Positions 1-7,629 of a stretch of 12,711 nt of DNA are shown here, one piece after another. The stretch is from Peptostreptococcaceae bacterium. GTDB lineage: Bacteria; Bacillota_A; Clostridia; Peptostreptococcales; Acidaminobacteraceae. The stretch is from contig JABXKX010000352.1 in assembly GCA_013619035.1 (NCBI GenBank), positions 1 through 12,711 of the forward strand, given 5' to 3'. The notes under the pieces were generated by a model, which was given only the letters and a program-made list of their open reading frames with translations, was not told the origin of the DNA and searched no databases. How positions within the stretch are numbered: position 1 is the first letter of the stretch; each line of letters opens with the position of its first letter. The position numbers and the translations under genes are program-made.

Positions 1-656
1 GCCATACGTTTTATCATAAACAGTGAAAGCAGTGCATTTATGGCCATCATCATGATGGACACATAAATGATGTTATCACCAATGACTTTCAATACCTTAT
101 GTGGTACATTCGAGTATTTTATAAACAGATAAATACTGCCTTCTTCACCATCCTCGTAATAAAAATCAATTTGACGGTATAAAACATAACCTGTTTTTTC
201 TAACAACTCTTCATTATTAAAAATATCTTTCGCTCCAAATTCTGGTAAAACATTCTGGTTCAGCTTAGAAAATGCTGTTTCCAGCTGACTTCTCTGTTCT
301 TCGGTAAGAGTTATTAAAGAAGTAACTTCTTCACCTTTTCTTTCTACGATCAAGTTTGGAAAAGCATGTTGCTCACCAAACAGGTTTGCCAGTTTCTGAT
401 CGAGGACCTCATGATCTTGAAATTTGGGATCATCTAATGTCCACAGATTAATTTCACGATTAACCTTCTCAATGCTCATGTAACCACTTCTTTGCCAGAC
501 ATCAAAGCCGCTCTTAAAAACAGTCATGATATTATCACCATATTGAATAAATAATATCAGTCCGAAGAGAAGCATCGGTACAATAAAGGATAACATCCAT
601 GTACCAAATATTTTCCATCCGAGATCATTTTTAAGAATCAACTTTAACTTTGACAT
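1..656 (-). CDS. Probable sensor histidine kinase, N-terminal sensor region (3' end cut by window edge)
   Basis: The frame runs from ATG at 656 off the left edge, giving 218 residues and no stop. The start follows an AAGGTGA ribosome site (667-661) with 4 bases between, and lies 10 bases after the stop of MFP-1. Residues 17-38 are a first membrane helix, about 40-193 a polar extracellular domain of roughly 155 residues, and 195-214 a second helix ending in IKRMA, where a HAMP linker usually begins. The stretch RQIDFYYEDGEEGSIYLFI before TM2 resembles sensor domains of Bacillota histidine kinases as I remember them. The HAMP, H-box and ATPase domains would lie outside the window, so kinase identity is inferred from topology, that motif and position. 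No response regulator gene is visible. Leucine codons lean to CTG (9 of 28 by hand), unlike the TTA/CTT-rich pump genes. It may sense pump substrate or envelope stress. Alternative: another two-TM signalling protein with the same N-terminal layout. Confidence 0.72.
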   Translation of the reverse strand, partial: MSKLKLILKNDLGWKIFGTWMLSFIVPMLLFGLILFIQYGDNIMTVFKSGFDVWQRSGYMSIEKVNREINLWTLDDPKFQDHEVLDQKLANLFGEQHAFPNLIVERKGEEVTSLITLTEEQRSQLETAFSKLNQNVLPEFGAKDIFNNEELLEKTGYVLYRQIDFYYEDGEEGSIYLFIKYSNVPHKVLKVIGDNIIYVSIMMMAINALLSLFMIKRM

Positions 657-666
657 ATTTTCACCT

Positions 667-1761
667 TTATTTTATTTCTACTTCAGAACCTTGCATGACA
701 TACTCTTTACCAAAGGTAATCAATTGATCCTCTTGGCTTAGAGAACTTTTTATAGCAATTTCATCTCCACGCATTGAAAGTACTTCTACCATGACTTTCT
801 CTGCCATTCCATTATCTACAGTATACACGAAACTATCACCGTTTTCTTGCATCAATGCCATACTCGGTATCCATAAGCCATTGGCTACATCACTGGTTAC
901 AATCCAAAGTTCTGAATACATACCTGACTTAAGTCTCTCATCTATGGTTTCTAATTGAATTTCAATAGGATACATCCCATTTGTTGCATTAAGTGATACC
1001 GATTTAATAGAACCATTTAACAAAGTATCCAATGTAGATACATACACTTCTACCTCTTGACCTACTTTGATATCATTGATGTATTTCGATCCAATTGATG
1101 AGGATACTTTATATGTATCAATCACCTCGATTGTAAACCCATTCTGATTGGATGCCATCATATCTTTTACGATTGTATTTGAAGTAATGATACCCGTAAC
1201 AGGACTTGTAATCTCATAATTCTCACTCGCTGAGTTATAAGAATATTTAAGTGTCTCATATGAATTCACAGCATTACTATAAGTAATTTTTGAATTATCA
1301 TATGATGATTTCGCATTGTCTAATTCTGCCTTAGATGAAACCCCACCATCATATAATTTCTGTACACGATCCAAATTGGTTGTCGCATTATCAAGTCCTA
1401 ATTTTGCTTGACTAACACCATTTGAAGCTTGAGTTAATTTTGAATTCATATCTGAATCAAAATCATCAGCTTCTACTTTAAAGAGTATATCACCTTCATT
1501 AACCAAATCACCAACACCATAGTTGACTTCAGTCACTTTGCCTGCTGCCATGGCATTCACATGAAAAATATCTGATGATTTAACTTCGCCAATAGAATAT
1601 ACCGACTCATATACATCTCCATATTCTATTGACGTCACAGAAACTGGAACAACTTGAGTTTCTGTTTTTACAAGGTCTTCAGTTGCTGGCTTTGCACAAC
1701 CTGTGAAAGATAAGCATATTACCAATACGCCCATCATTAATTTTAATTTATTATTAAGCAC
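667..1761 (-). CDS. RND efflux periplasmic-adaptor (membrane fusion) lipoprotein, MFP-1
   Basis: A 364-residue HlyD/AcrA-type adaptor that would link permease RND-1 to a TolC-like conduit outside the membrane. The start is GTG at 1761, behind GAGG at 1774-1771 (9 bases). It overlaps the RND-1 stop (TAA 1756-1754) by 8 bases, implying translational coupling. The next in-frame ATGs (from 1737) would remove the basic N-region KLK of the signal peptide. The lipobox is SFTGC with Cys22 as lipid anchor. Domains: short linker 23-45; first half of the lipoyl/barrel-sandwich domain about 55-97, with GKVTEVNYGVGDLVNEGD; coiled-coil hairpin about 100-182, with its turn near YDGGVSSKAELD (137-148); second lipoyl half about 184-205, with SPVTGIITSN; beta-barrel about 208-290; membrane-proximal domain about 295-364. 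The ending EVEIK parallels LLEIK in MFP-2. All expected parts are present and the tether is short, unlike that of MFP-2. Confidence 0.93.
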   Translation of the reverse strand: MLNNKLKLMMGVLVICLSFTGCAKPATEDLVKTETQVVPVSVTSIEYGDVYESVYSIGEVKSSDIFHVNAMAAGKVTEVNYGVGDLVNEGDILFKVEADDFDSDMNSKLTQASNGVSQAKLGLDNATTNLDRVQKLYDGGVSSKAELDNAKSSYDNSKITYSNAVNSYETLKYSYNSASENYEITSPVTGIITSNTIVKDMMASNQNGFTIEVIDTYKVSSSIGSKYINDIKVGQEVEVYVSTLDTLLNGSIKSVSLNATNGMYPIEIQLETIDERLKSGMYSELWIVTSDVANGLWIPSMALMQENGDSFVYTVDNGMAEKVMVEVLSMRGDEIAIKSSLSQEDQLITFGKEYVMQGSEVEIK

Positions 1762-4700
1762 TTACACTTACCTCACTTTCAGTCTTCATTTTCTTAAATT
1801 CAATTTTAATACGTCTATTCTCTGCTCTAGATTCCATCATGTAGTACATGAGTGGAACGATTAGTAAGGTTAGTATGGTTGATGCAAATAAACCGAATAC
1901 AATGGCATAACCAAGTTGAGAGAACATTTCATTGTAAAGTGCTAAAGGTAATACACCACCCATTGTTGTTAAAGAGGTTGCAAATACCGGTAAAAATCTT
2001 ACACTTACCGCCTCAGAAATCGCATTTTTTACACTCATACCTATAGAGCGCTGATAATTGGCAAAGTCAACCAATACAATCGCATCATTTACTGCTATAC
2101 CTACTAGGGCAACAATACCCATCATTGCAAATTGACCAAGGTTATTACCTGTTATTATTAATCCAATAATAACACCTATCAATGCTAAAGGTACACTCAT
2201 CAAAATGACCAACGGCTGTTGGAATGAATTGAACTGTATAACCAGCACTGTATAAACAATCATGATTGCAATGATAAAACTTGCTATCATTGTATCGAAT
2301 TGTTCTTGTGTATCACCGAATTCTCCACTGTCTGAAATCTTTACACCTTCAGGTAACGGAATGCCTTTAATGTTACTATTAAATTCCTTACCAATAACCG
2401 TTGCGTTGTAACCTGTTTTTACATTTGAAGAGACACTAACAACCTTTTGCCCATCACTATGGCTTATTTTTGCCATACCTTCTGTATAAGAGAGTGATGC
2501 CACTTCACTGAATGGTACCTTTTGTCCCATTGGATTAGTAAAGAAAATTTTATCAAATTCTGATACAGAGTCAATTGGTCTTTCATCAAAGTAGACCGTA
2601 ATGTCGTATGTTTCACCAGCTTCTTTGTAAGAGCCAACCGTTAGTCCACTGATGCGTTGACGTAGATCATTGGCTATCAGACCAGGACTTAAACCATAAT
2701 AAGCTGCTCTGTTATTGTCTATTTCAACGGTAATTTCCTTTAATCCATTTTCTGATGATAACTTCGGATTATCCACACCGTCTATATTTTTTAGAATACT
2801 TAGATACTGATTGGCTACAGCATTTAATTCATTCAAGTCATTTCCTTGAATGCTGATTGAAACATCTTCACCAGATCCAACCATGCCCATTGTGGATTGT
2901 GATTTCACATTAATACTCGCACCTGGAATGGTTTTGGTCATCTCTCTGATTTCATCTGAAATGTCATACCCAGAAGTGGTTCTGACATCCGGATCAACAA
3001 AATTAACCGTTATCGTTGCTTCATTTTTCTTATTGCCACCTACAACAATATCAAAGGATTCAATATCCTCAATAGTGTATAACTCCAATTCGATTTTATG
3101 TGCAATAAAGTACGTATCCTCTAACAAATATCCTTCAGGTGCTGTGATAGATATTTTTGTTGAGTTTGGTTCTTCTGATGGCAATAATTCCAAATCCAAT
3201 ATACCCATTGGTATGGTCATAATCGATAACACCAAAGCAATCAAAACGATTGCAAAGACTGTCCATCTTTTAACTCTTGATTTAAAGAACTGTTGTAACC
3301 ATCCTACATATTTTGTGACATAAACTGAATGCTCAGTTTTTTTCTCGTTTCTCTTATCTTTTCTTCTTCTTAAAATAATCTTCACAATCATCAAACATGT
3401 AAAGAGCGATGCAAATATTAATGTATATTTTGTAATCGTCCAGTCATCTAAAAATGCAATCCCGGTAAGCATGAATACAAATAATACAGATACTATATCT
3501 TTTAATGGACTGTGTTTTTGTTCTACTTTTTTGTATTTTGATAACAATTTACTACTCAGGTTTGGGGTAATTGCTATGGACACAAAGAACGATGCTGAGA
3601 TTGTTATGATTAAAGTTTTTGGCATGATACTAATGAACTGACCCATCATACCACCCTGAAGTGCTATTGGTACAAATGCACCTAAAGTTGTTAACGTTGC
3701 AGCAAGCACCGCCGGTCCAACTTGATTGGATCCAACTTTGGAAGCTGTGACGCGATCAAGTCCCTTGTCTCTAAAACGATCTATATTCTCCATTACTACA
3801 ATGGCATTGTCCACGAGTAGTCCCAGTGCTACAACAAAAGCAACTAGCGACATACTGTTAATCGTAATACCAGCCATATTCATAACAATCGCTGAGATTA
3901 AAAGTGATAATGGGATTACCATCGCAACAATAATGGATTCATTTAGACCAATGAATACAAATAACACCGCGATTACCACCAGTAAACCACCAATAGCACT
4001 TACCATAACTGTGTTGATGGTATCAGACACGTCATCACTTTCATCTGATGTGATGATAATGCCTAAATCTGAGGGATAACTGCTCCCTGCTTCTTCAGCA
4101 ATAACAGCTTTTACATCGTCAGAGATTCCGATAATATCTGCACCCGTTTCTCTATAAAGTGACATGGTAATTACAGGCGTTGCTTTTTGTTCCTTACTAA
4201 ATCCCTTTGAGTAAGTATAGGCTTCTGAATCTGGCGATTTATAACCATCTGTAACCGTTGCAACATCTGACAAATAGATATAACCACCCTGACCAGCTGA
4301 AATGATGGTGTGTTCCAATTCATCAATGGTTTTATAAGCCTCATCAACTCTAACAGAATAATTTGTATGGTCTAGATTACTGCTGCCTAAAGGCATTTTT
4401 ATATTGCTTCCGGCTAAAGCATTTGATATCGATGAGGTTGTTAATCCGTATTCATAGAGTAAACTCTGATCTACGGATATGATTATTTCACGTTCTTTAC
4501 TACCTGAAATATCTACATTCTTTACACCGTCTATGGCTTCAAATTGCATTTGAAGCGATTCAGCATATTCATTTATATCTACTAAGTCATACTCACCTGT
4601 TAATGTTAAGTTCATAATTGGTATTTCACCAGTTTCCATCTGAATAACAGTTGGATCCATAATACCATCTATAAATCTAATATCATTTACTGAAGTTTGT

Positions 4701-5065
4701 ACATCTAGTTTTGCTTGTTTCATATCTGTGTCTTCATCAAATTCTATTGTGACCATAGAATAATTAGCGTTTGAAGTAGAAGATATCTGATTAACGCCTT
4801 CTGTCCCTTCAACAGCATCTTCTACCAAATCTGTGACGAGTGATTCGACATCTTGAACCGATGCACCGGGATAAACCGTTGTTACAAATATGTAGTTGAT
4901 TTCAATATCAGGAAAAGTCTCCTTTGGCATTTCTGTATAAGAGTAAATACCTACGCCGACAATCAAAATCATCAACAGATAAACTACTCTGTAACGATCG
5001 ATTAACCAACTAGATATTTTACCAAGAAAGTTCTTTTCTTGTTTTAATTCTGGTATGTCTTTCAT
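1754..5065 (-). CDS. RND efflux transporter permease, AcrB/HAE-type, RND-1 (14 predicted TM helices)
   Basis: A complete 1103-residue inner-membrane RND pump, proton-driven by family precedent, that exports small or lipophilic compounds. ATG 5065 follows AAAAGGAGG (5079-5071) with 5 bases between. Topology by eye: TM1 27-43; extracytoplasmic porter domain about 46-350; TM2-TM6 about 352-505; an extra hydrophobic hairpin 523-539 and 546-566; TM7 600-622; second porter domain about 623-926; TM8-TM12 about 928-1076. The linker between TM6 and TM7 is near 95 residues, against about 40 in AcrB. The TM4 relay motif is GLLVDNAIVVMEN (D419, N420), where AcrB has Asp-Asp. In TM10 it reads GIAVNDAIVLVDF (N993, D994), where AcrB has Lys-Asn. 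RND-2 shares both changes. The gene has its own promoter region behind a terminator, and MFP-1 and the sensor gene follow it. No substrate can be assigned. Confidence 0.96.
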   Translation of the reverse strand: MKDIPELKQEKNFLGKISSWLIDRYRVVYLLMILIVGVGIYSYTEMPKETFPDIEINYIFVTTVYPGASVQDVESLVTDLVEDAVEGTEGVNQISSTSNANYSMVTIEFDEDTDMKQAKLDVQTSVNDIRFIDGIMDPTVIQMETGEIPIMNLTLTGEYDLVDINEYAESLQMQFEAIDGVKNVDISGSKEREIIISVDQSLLYEYGLTTSSISNALAGSNIKMPLGSSNLDHTNYSVRVDEAYKTIDELEHTIISAGQGGYIYLSDVATVTDGYKSPDSEAYTYSKGFSKEQKATPVITMSLYRETGADIIGISDDVKAVIAEEAGSSYPSDLGIIITSDESDDVSDTINTVMVSAIGGLLVVIAVLFVFIGLNESIIVAMVIPLSLLISAIVMNMAGITINSMSLVAFVVALGLLVDNAIVVMENIDRFRDKGLDRVTASKVGSNQVGPAVLAATLTTLGAFVPIALQGGMMGQFISIMPKTLIITISASFFVSIAITPNLSSKLLSKYKKVEQKHSPLKDIVSVLFVFMLTGIAFLDDWTITKYTLIFASLFTCLMIVKIILRRRKDKRNEKKTEHSVYVTKYVGWLQQFFKSRVKRWTVFAIVLIALVLSIMTIPMGILDLELLPSEEPNSTKISITAPEGYLLEDTYFIAHKIELELYTIEDIESFDIVVGGNKKNEATITVNFVDPDVRTTSGYDISDEIREMTKTIPGASINVKSQSTMGMVGSGEDVSISIQGNDLNELNAVANQYLSILKNIDGVDNPKLSSENGLKEITVEIDNNRAAYYGLSPGLIANDLRQRISGLTVGSYKEAGETYDITVYFDERPIDSVSEFDKIFFTNPMGQKVPFSEVASLSYTEGMAKISHSDGQKVVSVSSNVKTGYNATVIGKEFNSNIKGIPLPEGVKISDSGEFGDTQEQFDTMIASFIIAIMIVYTVLVIQFNSFQQPLVILMSVPLALIGVIIGLIITGNNLGQFAMMGIVALVGIAVNDAIVLVDFANYQRSIGMSVKNAISEAVSVRFLPVFATSLTTMGGVLPLALYNEMFSQLGYAIVFGLFASTILTLLIVPLMYYMMESRAENRRIKIEFKKMKTESEVSVSA

Positions 5066-5070
5066 TATGT

Positions 5071-5079
5071 CCTCCTTTT
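5071..5079 (-). promoter_or_regulatory. Ribosome binding site of RND-1
   Basis: AAAAGGAGG lies 5 bases before ATG 5065. It is one of the strongest ribosome sites in the window and fixes the RND-1 start, so the N-terminal 26 cytoplasmic residues before TM1 are genuine. Confidence 0.85.
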
Positions 5080-5106
5080 ACAATACTCATATCATAAATG
5101 AGAGTT

Positions 5107-5150
5107 CTTATATTGCATGAAAGAAATTCTAAAGTTTTTCTAAAGTTTTT
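5107..5150 (-). promoter_or_regulatory. Putative activator-dependent promoter of the RND-1/MFP-1/sensor operon
   Basis: A TATAAG -10 box lies at 5112-5107, placing the transcript start near 5100 and a leader of about 35 bases before ATG 5065. No good -35 exists at 16-18 bases: the hexamer there reads ACTTTA, inside the tandem direct repeats. A decent -10, a poor -35 and phased repeats overlapping -35 are the usual layout of promoters activated by OmpR/PhoB-type regulators. The region starts just after the terminator of the TolC pair, so the operon needs its own promoter. The hexamers are judged by eye. Confidence 0.5.
5118..5150 (-). repeat. Tandem 11-bp direct repeats, candidate response-regulator binding site
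   Basis: On the transcribed-sense strand AAAAACTTTAG occurs twice, head to tail, at 5150-5140 and 5139-5129, with perfect identity. A third 11-base step (5128-5118) matches 6 of 11 positions. The 11-base period equals about one DNA turn, as in PhoB or YycF half-sites. The repeats sit at about -29 to -50 from the predicted start of the RND-1 operon. That operon ends with a probable sensor kinase, which suggests regulation by its partner. The binding protein itself is not visible. Confidence 0.6.
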
Positions 5151-5153
5151 GCT

Positions 5154-5184
5154 AAAAAAAATAAACATCATCTCGATGTTTATT
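5154..5184 (-). terminator. Rho-independent terminator after the TolC gene pair
   Basis: The 10-bp arms AATAAACATC (5184-5175) and GATGTTTATT (5169-5160) pair perfectly around a 5-base loop GAGAT. A T-run follows directly (5159-5154, after the TT that ends the stem). The hairpin is AT-rich but long and has the U-tract on the minus strand only, so it serves the TolC genes. It starts about 40 bases after the TolC-B stop and separates that unit from the RND-1 operon. Confidence 0.85.
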
Positions 5185-5223
5185 CATTGTTTGATATATA
5201 CTATTTATTTCACTGATAATCAT

Positions 5224-6330
5224 CTATTCAGCTGTGAAATCTTGAATGTAATAATTAAAGTTTTCTACTAATTTATACAAATTAAGTTCTTTCGTTAAAA
5301 TTTCTAATTCAGCTGACTCAACAGCATTTTGAGATTTTACAACATCTAGATAAACATTCATACCTAAATCATTCTTCACTTGATTCGCATCTAATAATCT
5401 TTCTGCAATTTCTAATTTGAGTTTAGCAATCTCTAAATCCAGTTGTGCATTTAAGATACTGTTGTAGTCTGATCTAATCTTAACTTCTTCATTAACTCTC
5501 GCATCTTCTAATGCTTTTTCTAAGTCGGCAATTGATTTATCATAATCCTCACTGCCTTCAGGACTTTTATAACGGGTGTATTTATTAACTACTTTTTTCT
5601 CTAATATCTTCATTTCCAAGTCTTTTTCAGCTTTTAGAACACTGGCACCTTGTAATATAGCTTGTTCTGATAAAGTATCAATATCGACCTCTAAACTGAC
5701 ACTTAAATCTAACTTTTCAACAAGTAAAAACGTTGTATCTAAATCCACACCTAATGTTATAGCTAAGTCCATTTGAGCCATATCAATTGACCATTCCGAT
5801 TTTTGATAAGAAAGCGCCATCTGAGCAATATTATTTTCTAAATCAAATACTGTATTCTGAGTGATTAAACCGAGTGTTAACTCTTGTTGTTTTGATTCTA
5901 GTTCTTGATGCTGTACATCCAAGTTATCTTTTTTTGTTTCTAGAGATAACAGCTCATTATACAAAGAGTAATACGCGCTTGTCACTTCAATTTCAATGTC
6001 CTTGATGGCTTCTTCTTTTTCAACCAATAAGTCATCCAATATTCTTTGTTTTTGAGCGGGATATAACTCTTTAGTTTTACCATTTTCTAAATACTCAGAG
6101 TCGCTAATTACACCATTTGTGTTAACGATATCTGATTGGTAGTCTGCAGATTTCAAATTTCTTTCAGCAATTAAAATGTTACTCTCAAAATTTTTTAATA
6201 CCAAACTGTTTTCTTTAGCCAGTTCAATCGCTTCTTCTAGTGTTATTGCCATAATATCTTCAGCAAATGCAGGTACAACCGCACTTACAAGCAACACGCA
6301 CAATAATAATAATGATATAATTCTTTTCAT
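5224..6330 (-). CDS. TolC-family (OEP) conduit-like protein without obvious barrel strands, TolC-B
   Basis: A 368-residue exported protein with two TolC-type helical repeats. Residues 1-23 are a Sec signal peptide (cleavage likely AFA|ED) with no lipobox. The OEP start motif LEEAIELAKENS (31-42) is clear. Two helical-hairpin tips are visible: LGLITQNTVFDLENN (153-167) and NDLGMNVYLDVVKSQNAV (320-337). The regions where TolC threads two strands per repeat through the outer membrane are short and polar here: about 61-95 (acidic loop, no alternating hydrophobic strands) and about 250-265. Usual family length is about 430-490, and the deficit falls there. The start at 6330 uses GAGG, which overlaps the last base of the TAG stop of TolC-A (TAG-GAGG-AAACC-ATG), so the genes are tightly coupled. 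In a monoderm it may form a helical conduit through the wall zone. Alternatively it is a periplasm-like adaptor with no channel role. Confidence 0.82.
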   Translation of the reverse strand: MKRIISLLLLCVLLVSAVVPAFAEDIMAITLEEAIELAKENSLVLKNFESNILIAERNLKSADYQSDIVNTNGVISDSEYLENGKTKELYPAQKQRILDDLLVEKEEAIKDIEIEVTSAYYSLYNELLSLETKKDNLDVQHQELESKQQELTLGLITQNTVFDLENNIAQMALSYQKSEWSIDMAQMDLAITLGVDLDTTFLLVEKLDLSVSLEVDIDTLSEQAILQGASVLKAEKDLEMKILEKKVVNKYTRYKSPEGSEDYDKSIADLEKALEDARVNEEVKIRSDYNSILNAQLDLEIAKLKLEIAERLLDANQVKNDLGMNVYLDVVKSQNAVESAELEILTKELNLYKLVENFNYYIQDFTAE

Positions 6331-6339
6331 GGTTTCCTC

Positions 6340-7581
6340 CTAATATGCAGGTCCAATACCTGATGCGATAGCCATTTTTTCTACTGATAGCAGATAATTT
6401 CTTAAATTTGTTTCCACTTTGTTTTTAGCCTGTTCCACCTGATAATCAGCAAATGATAAGTCCATTGATGAAATTTGACCCAATTCATATCTTGTGTTCA
6501 TATCATCATAAGATACTAATTGTAATTTATACGATTCTACTGATAGTAAATAGTCATTCCAATAAGTCATCATTGATAGATAACCATCTGATACATCATC
6601 TATTACAGTTGCTTTCGCTTGTTCTAAATTAAAAGATGCTTGTACAAGTGCAATTTCTGCATTGACTCGATCCGTTAACAACTCATTTGAAAGGTAGTCT
6701 TTAATGATACTATCTTCACGTTCTTTTACCTCATAATCGATTCTTGCATTTTTCACTTCTGAACGGTTTATAAGTGCGTCTTCTAAATATACTTCCAAAC
6801 TGTTGTGGAGTGGTTCTACATCAAAGATATCTTCTATAGATGATAATGTATCTACTAAAGTAAACGCCTCAGTGACTGATACATCAATGAGTTTATTAAA
6901 TTTCATCTTTACAGAATCCATATTGTTTTCAAGTTGTTCTACTTGCATATTTAAAATTAATAGATTTAATTCACTTAGAATTAAATCGTCATAGGTTACT
7001 TCACCTAAATCATACTTTAAAGTCATTTCTTCATGTTGTGCTGTATTCAAAGCTAAGTAGCTTTCTTGTAAATCAAGTGTTGCTTGAAAAGTAATCACTT
7101 GATTGTATATCTCTCTAATATTACTCTCAATGCTAGGCATAATTGTCTGTTTTGTATTCTTTAACTTCTGTATCTCAGCATATACTGATTTATAACCAAA
7201 ATCACGTGGTTTGATATAAAGATCTAACATCTCTTGATTGGTATATTTGGGTGGTTCATCACCATATTTCTTCATATAACCCTCTAATTCTATAGACTCC
7301 TCAACAGTTAGAGAGTCACCATCTTCATATTTTTTTTCATACAGTTCTTCAAATGATTCCAACGATGCTAGAGTAGATTCTATAATTTTTTTTCTGTCTT
7401 TAGCAGCATAGTAATTATCCCAAAGCTTGTCTATCTTACTATCAATATTCTCTATGACCGATTGATCTTCAGTTGCCATCTCAATCGCTTGATCTATGCT
7501 AATAGTATCTGATTCCGCAAATACATTAAAATTGATTGTTAAGATGAAAGTGACTATTAAAACACTAATCTTTTTTAACAT
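6340..7581 (-). CDS. TolC-family (OEP) conduit-like protein, TolC-A
   Basis: A 413-residue exported protein from ATG 7581. The signal peptide is 1-22 (cleavage likely VFA|ES), with no lipobox. The OEP start motif is SIDQAIEMATEDQ (28-40). Two repeats show matching tip motifs: KYDLGEVTYDDLILSELNL (189-207) and RYELGQISSMDLSFADYQ (364-381). Long heptad-like helices flank both. The first inter-helix region (about 72-140) is a charged, largely helical insertion with EEPP-type acidic loops in place of barrel strands. The second (about 290-303) is only a short turn, so the outer-membrane barrel appears absent. ATG 7581 is preferred because AAGGAGG (7593-7587) sits 5 bases upstream. ATG 7584 is only 2 bases from it, and the far upstream frame crosses the hairpin and promoter. 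TolC-B follows after 9 bases. The two are diverged paralogues that could make a mixed trimer. Confidence 0.82.
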   Translation of the reverse strand: MLKKISVLIVTFILTINFNVFAESDTISIDQAIEMATEDQSVIENIDSKIDKLWDNYYAAKDRKKIIESTLASLESFEELYEKKYEDGDSLTVEESIELEGYMKKYGDEPPKYTNQEMLDLYIKPRDFGYKSVYAEIQKLKNTKQTIMPSIESNIREIYNQVITFQATLDLQESYLALNTAQHEEMTLKYDLGEVTYDDLILSELNLLILNMQVEQLENNMDSVKMKFNKLIDVSVTEAFTLVDTLSSIEDIFDVEPLHNSLEVYLEDALINRSEVKNARIDYEVKEREDSIIKDYLSNELLTDRVNAEIALVQASFNLEQAKATVIDDVSDGYLSMMTYWNDYLLSVESYKLQLVSYDDMNTRYELGQISSMDLSFADYQVEQAKNKVETNLRNYLLSVEKMAIASGIGPAY

Positions 7582-7586
7582 CATAT

Positions 7587-7593
7587 CCTCCTT
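7587..7593 (-). promoter_or_regulatory. Ribosome binding site that decides the TolC-A start
   Basis: AAGGAGG is followed by ATATG then ATG. The second ATG (7581) has 5-base spacing and the first (7584) has 2, so translation most likely begins at MLKK. The open frame continues 34 codons further upstream without a comparable site. Confidence 0.8.
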
Positions 7594-7600
7594 ATAGACA

Positions 7601-7626
7601 ATTATCCTATCCGAAGATAGGATAAT
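7601..7626 (-). promoter_or_regulatory. Perfect inverted repeat with TTCG loop in the TolC-A leader (operator or 5' mRNA hairpin)
   Basis: The arms ATTATCCTATC (7626-7616) and GATAGGATAAT (7611-7601) are exact 11-bp complements around TTCG. The transcript would carry a C(UUCG)G tetraloop, the extra-stable class. Outside the 11 bp, GAC and GTC can pair further across a one-base bulge. The repeat starts about 4 bases after the TATAAT box, so it spans the predicted transcript start, and ends 7 bases before the ribosome site. No U-tract follows on either strand, so it is not a normal terminator. It fits a dimeric repressor operator or an mRNA-protecting 5' hairpin. Confidence 0.65.
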
Positions 7627-7629
7627 GTC

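Noticed and set aside
1732..1737. Internal ATG-ATG as the start of MFP-1
   Set aside because: The signal peptide would lose its basic residues and the ribosome site would be far away. GTG 1761 gives a normal lipoprotein signal.
1852..4079. Plus-strand open frames inside RND-1 (1852-2046, 2850-3323, 3726-4079)
   Set aside because: They are shadows opposite a full-length conserved permease, with no domain sense, ribosome site or promoter.
5086..5102. Small dyad CTCAT / ATGAG in the RND-1 leader
   Set aside because: Only 5 bp with a 7-base loop; expected by chance in AT-rich DNA.
5576..6994. Plus-strand open frames inside the TolC genes (5576-5776, 6803-6994)
   Set aside because: Short, low-complexity shadows of the minus-strand genes.
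7601..7626. Hairpin before TolC-A as a transcription terminator
   Set aside because: No T-run follows the stem on either strand.
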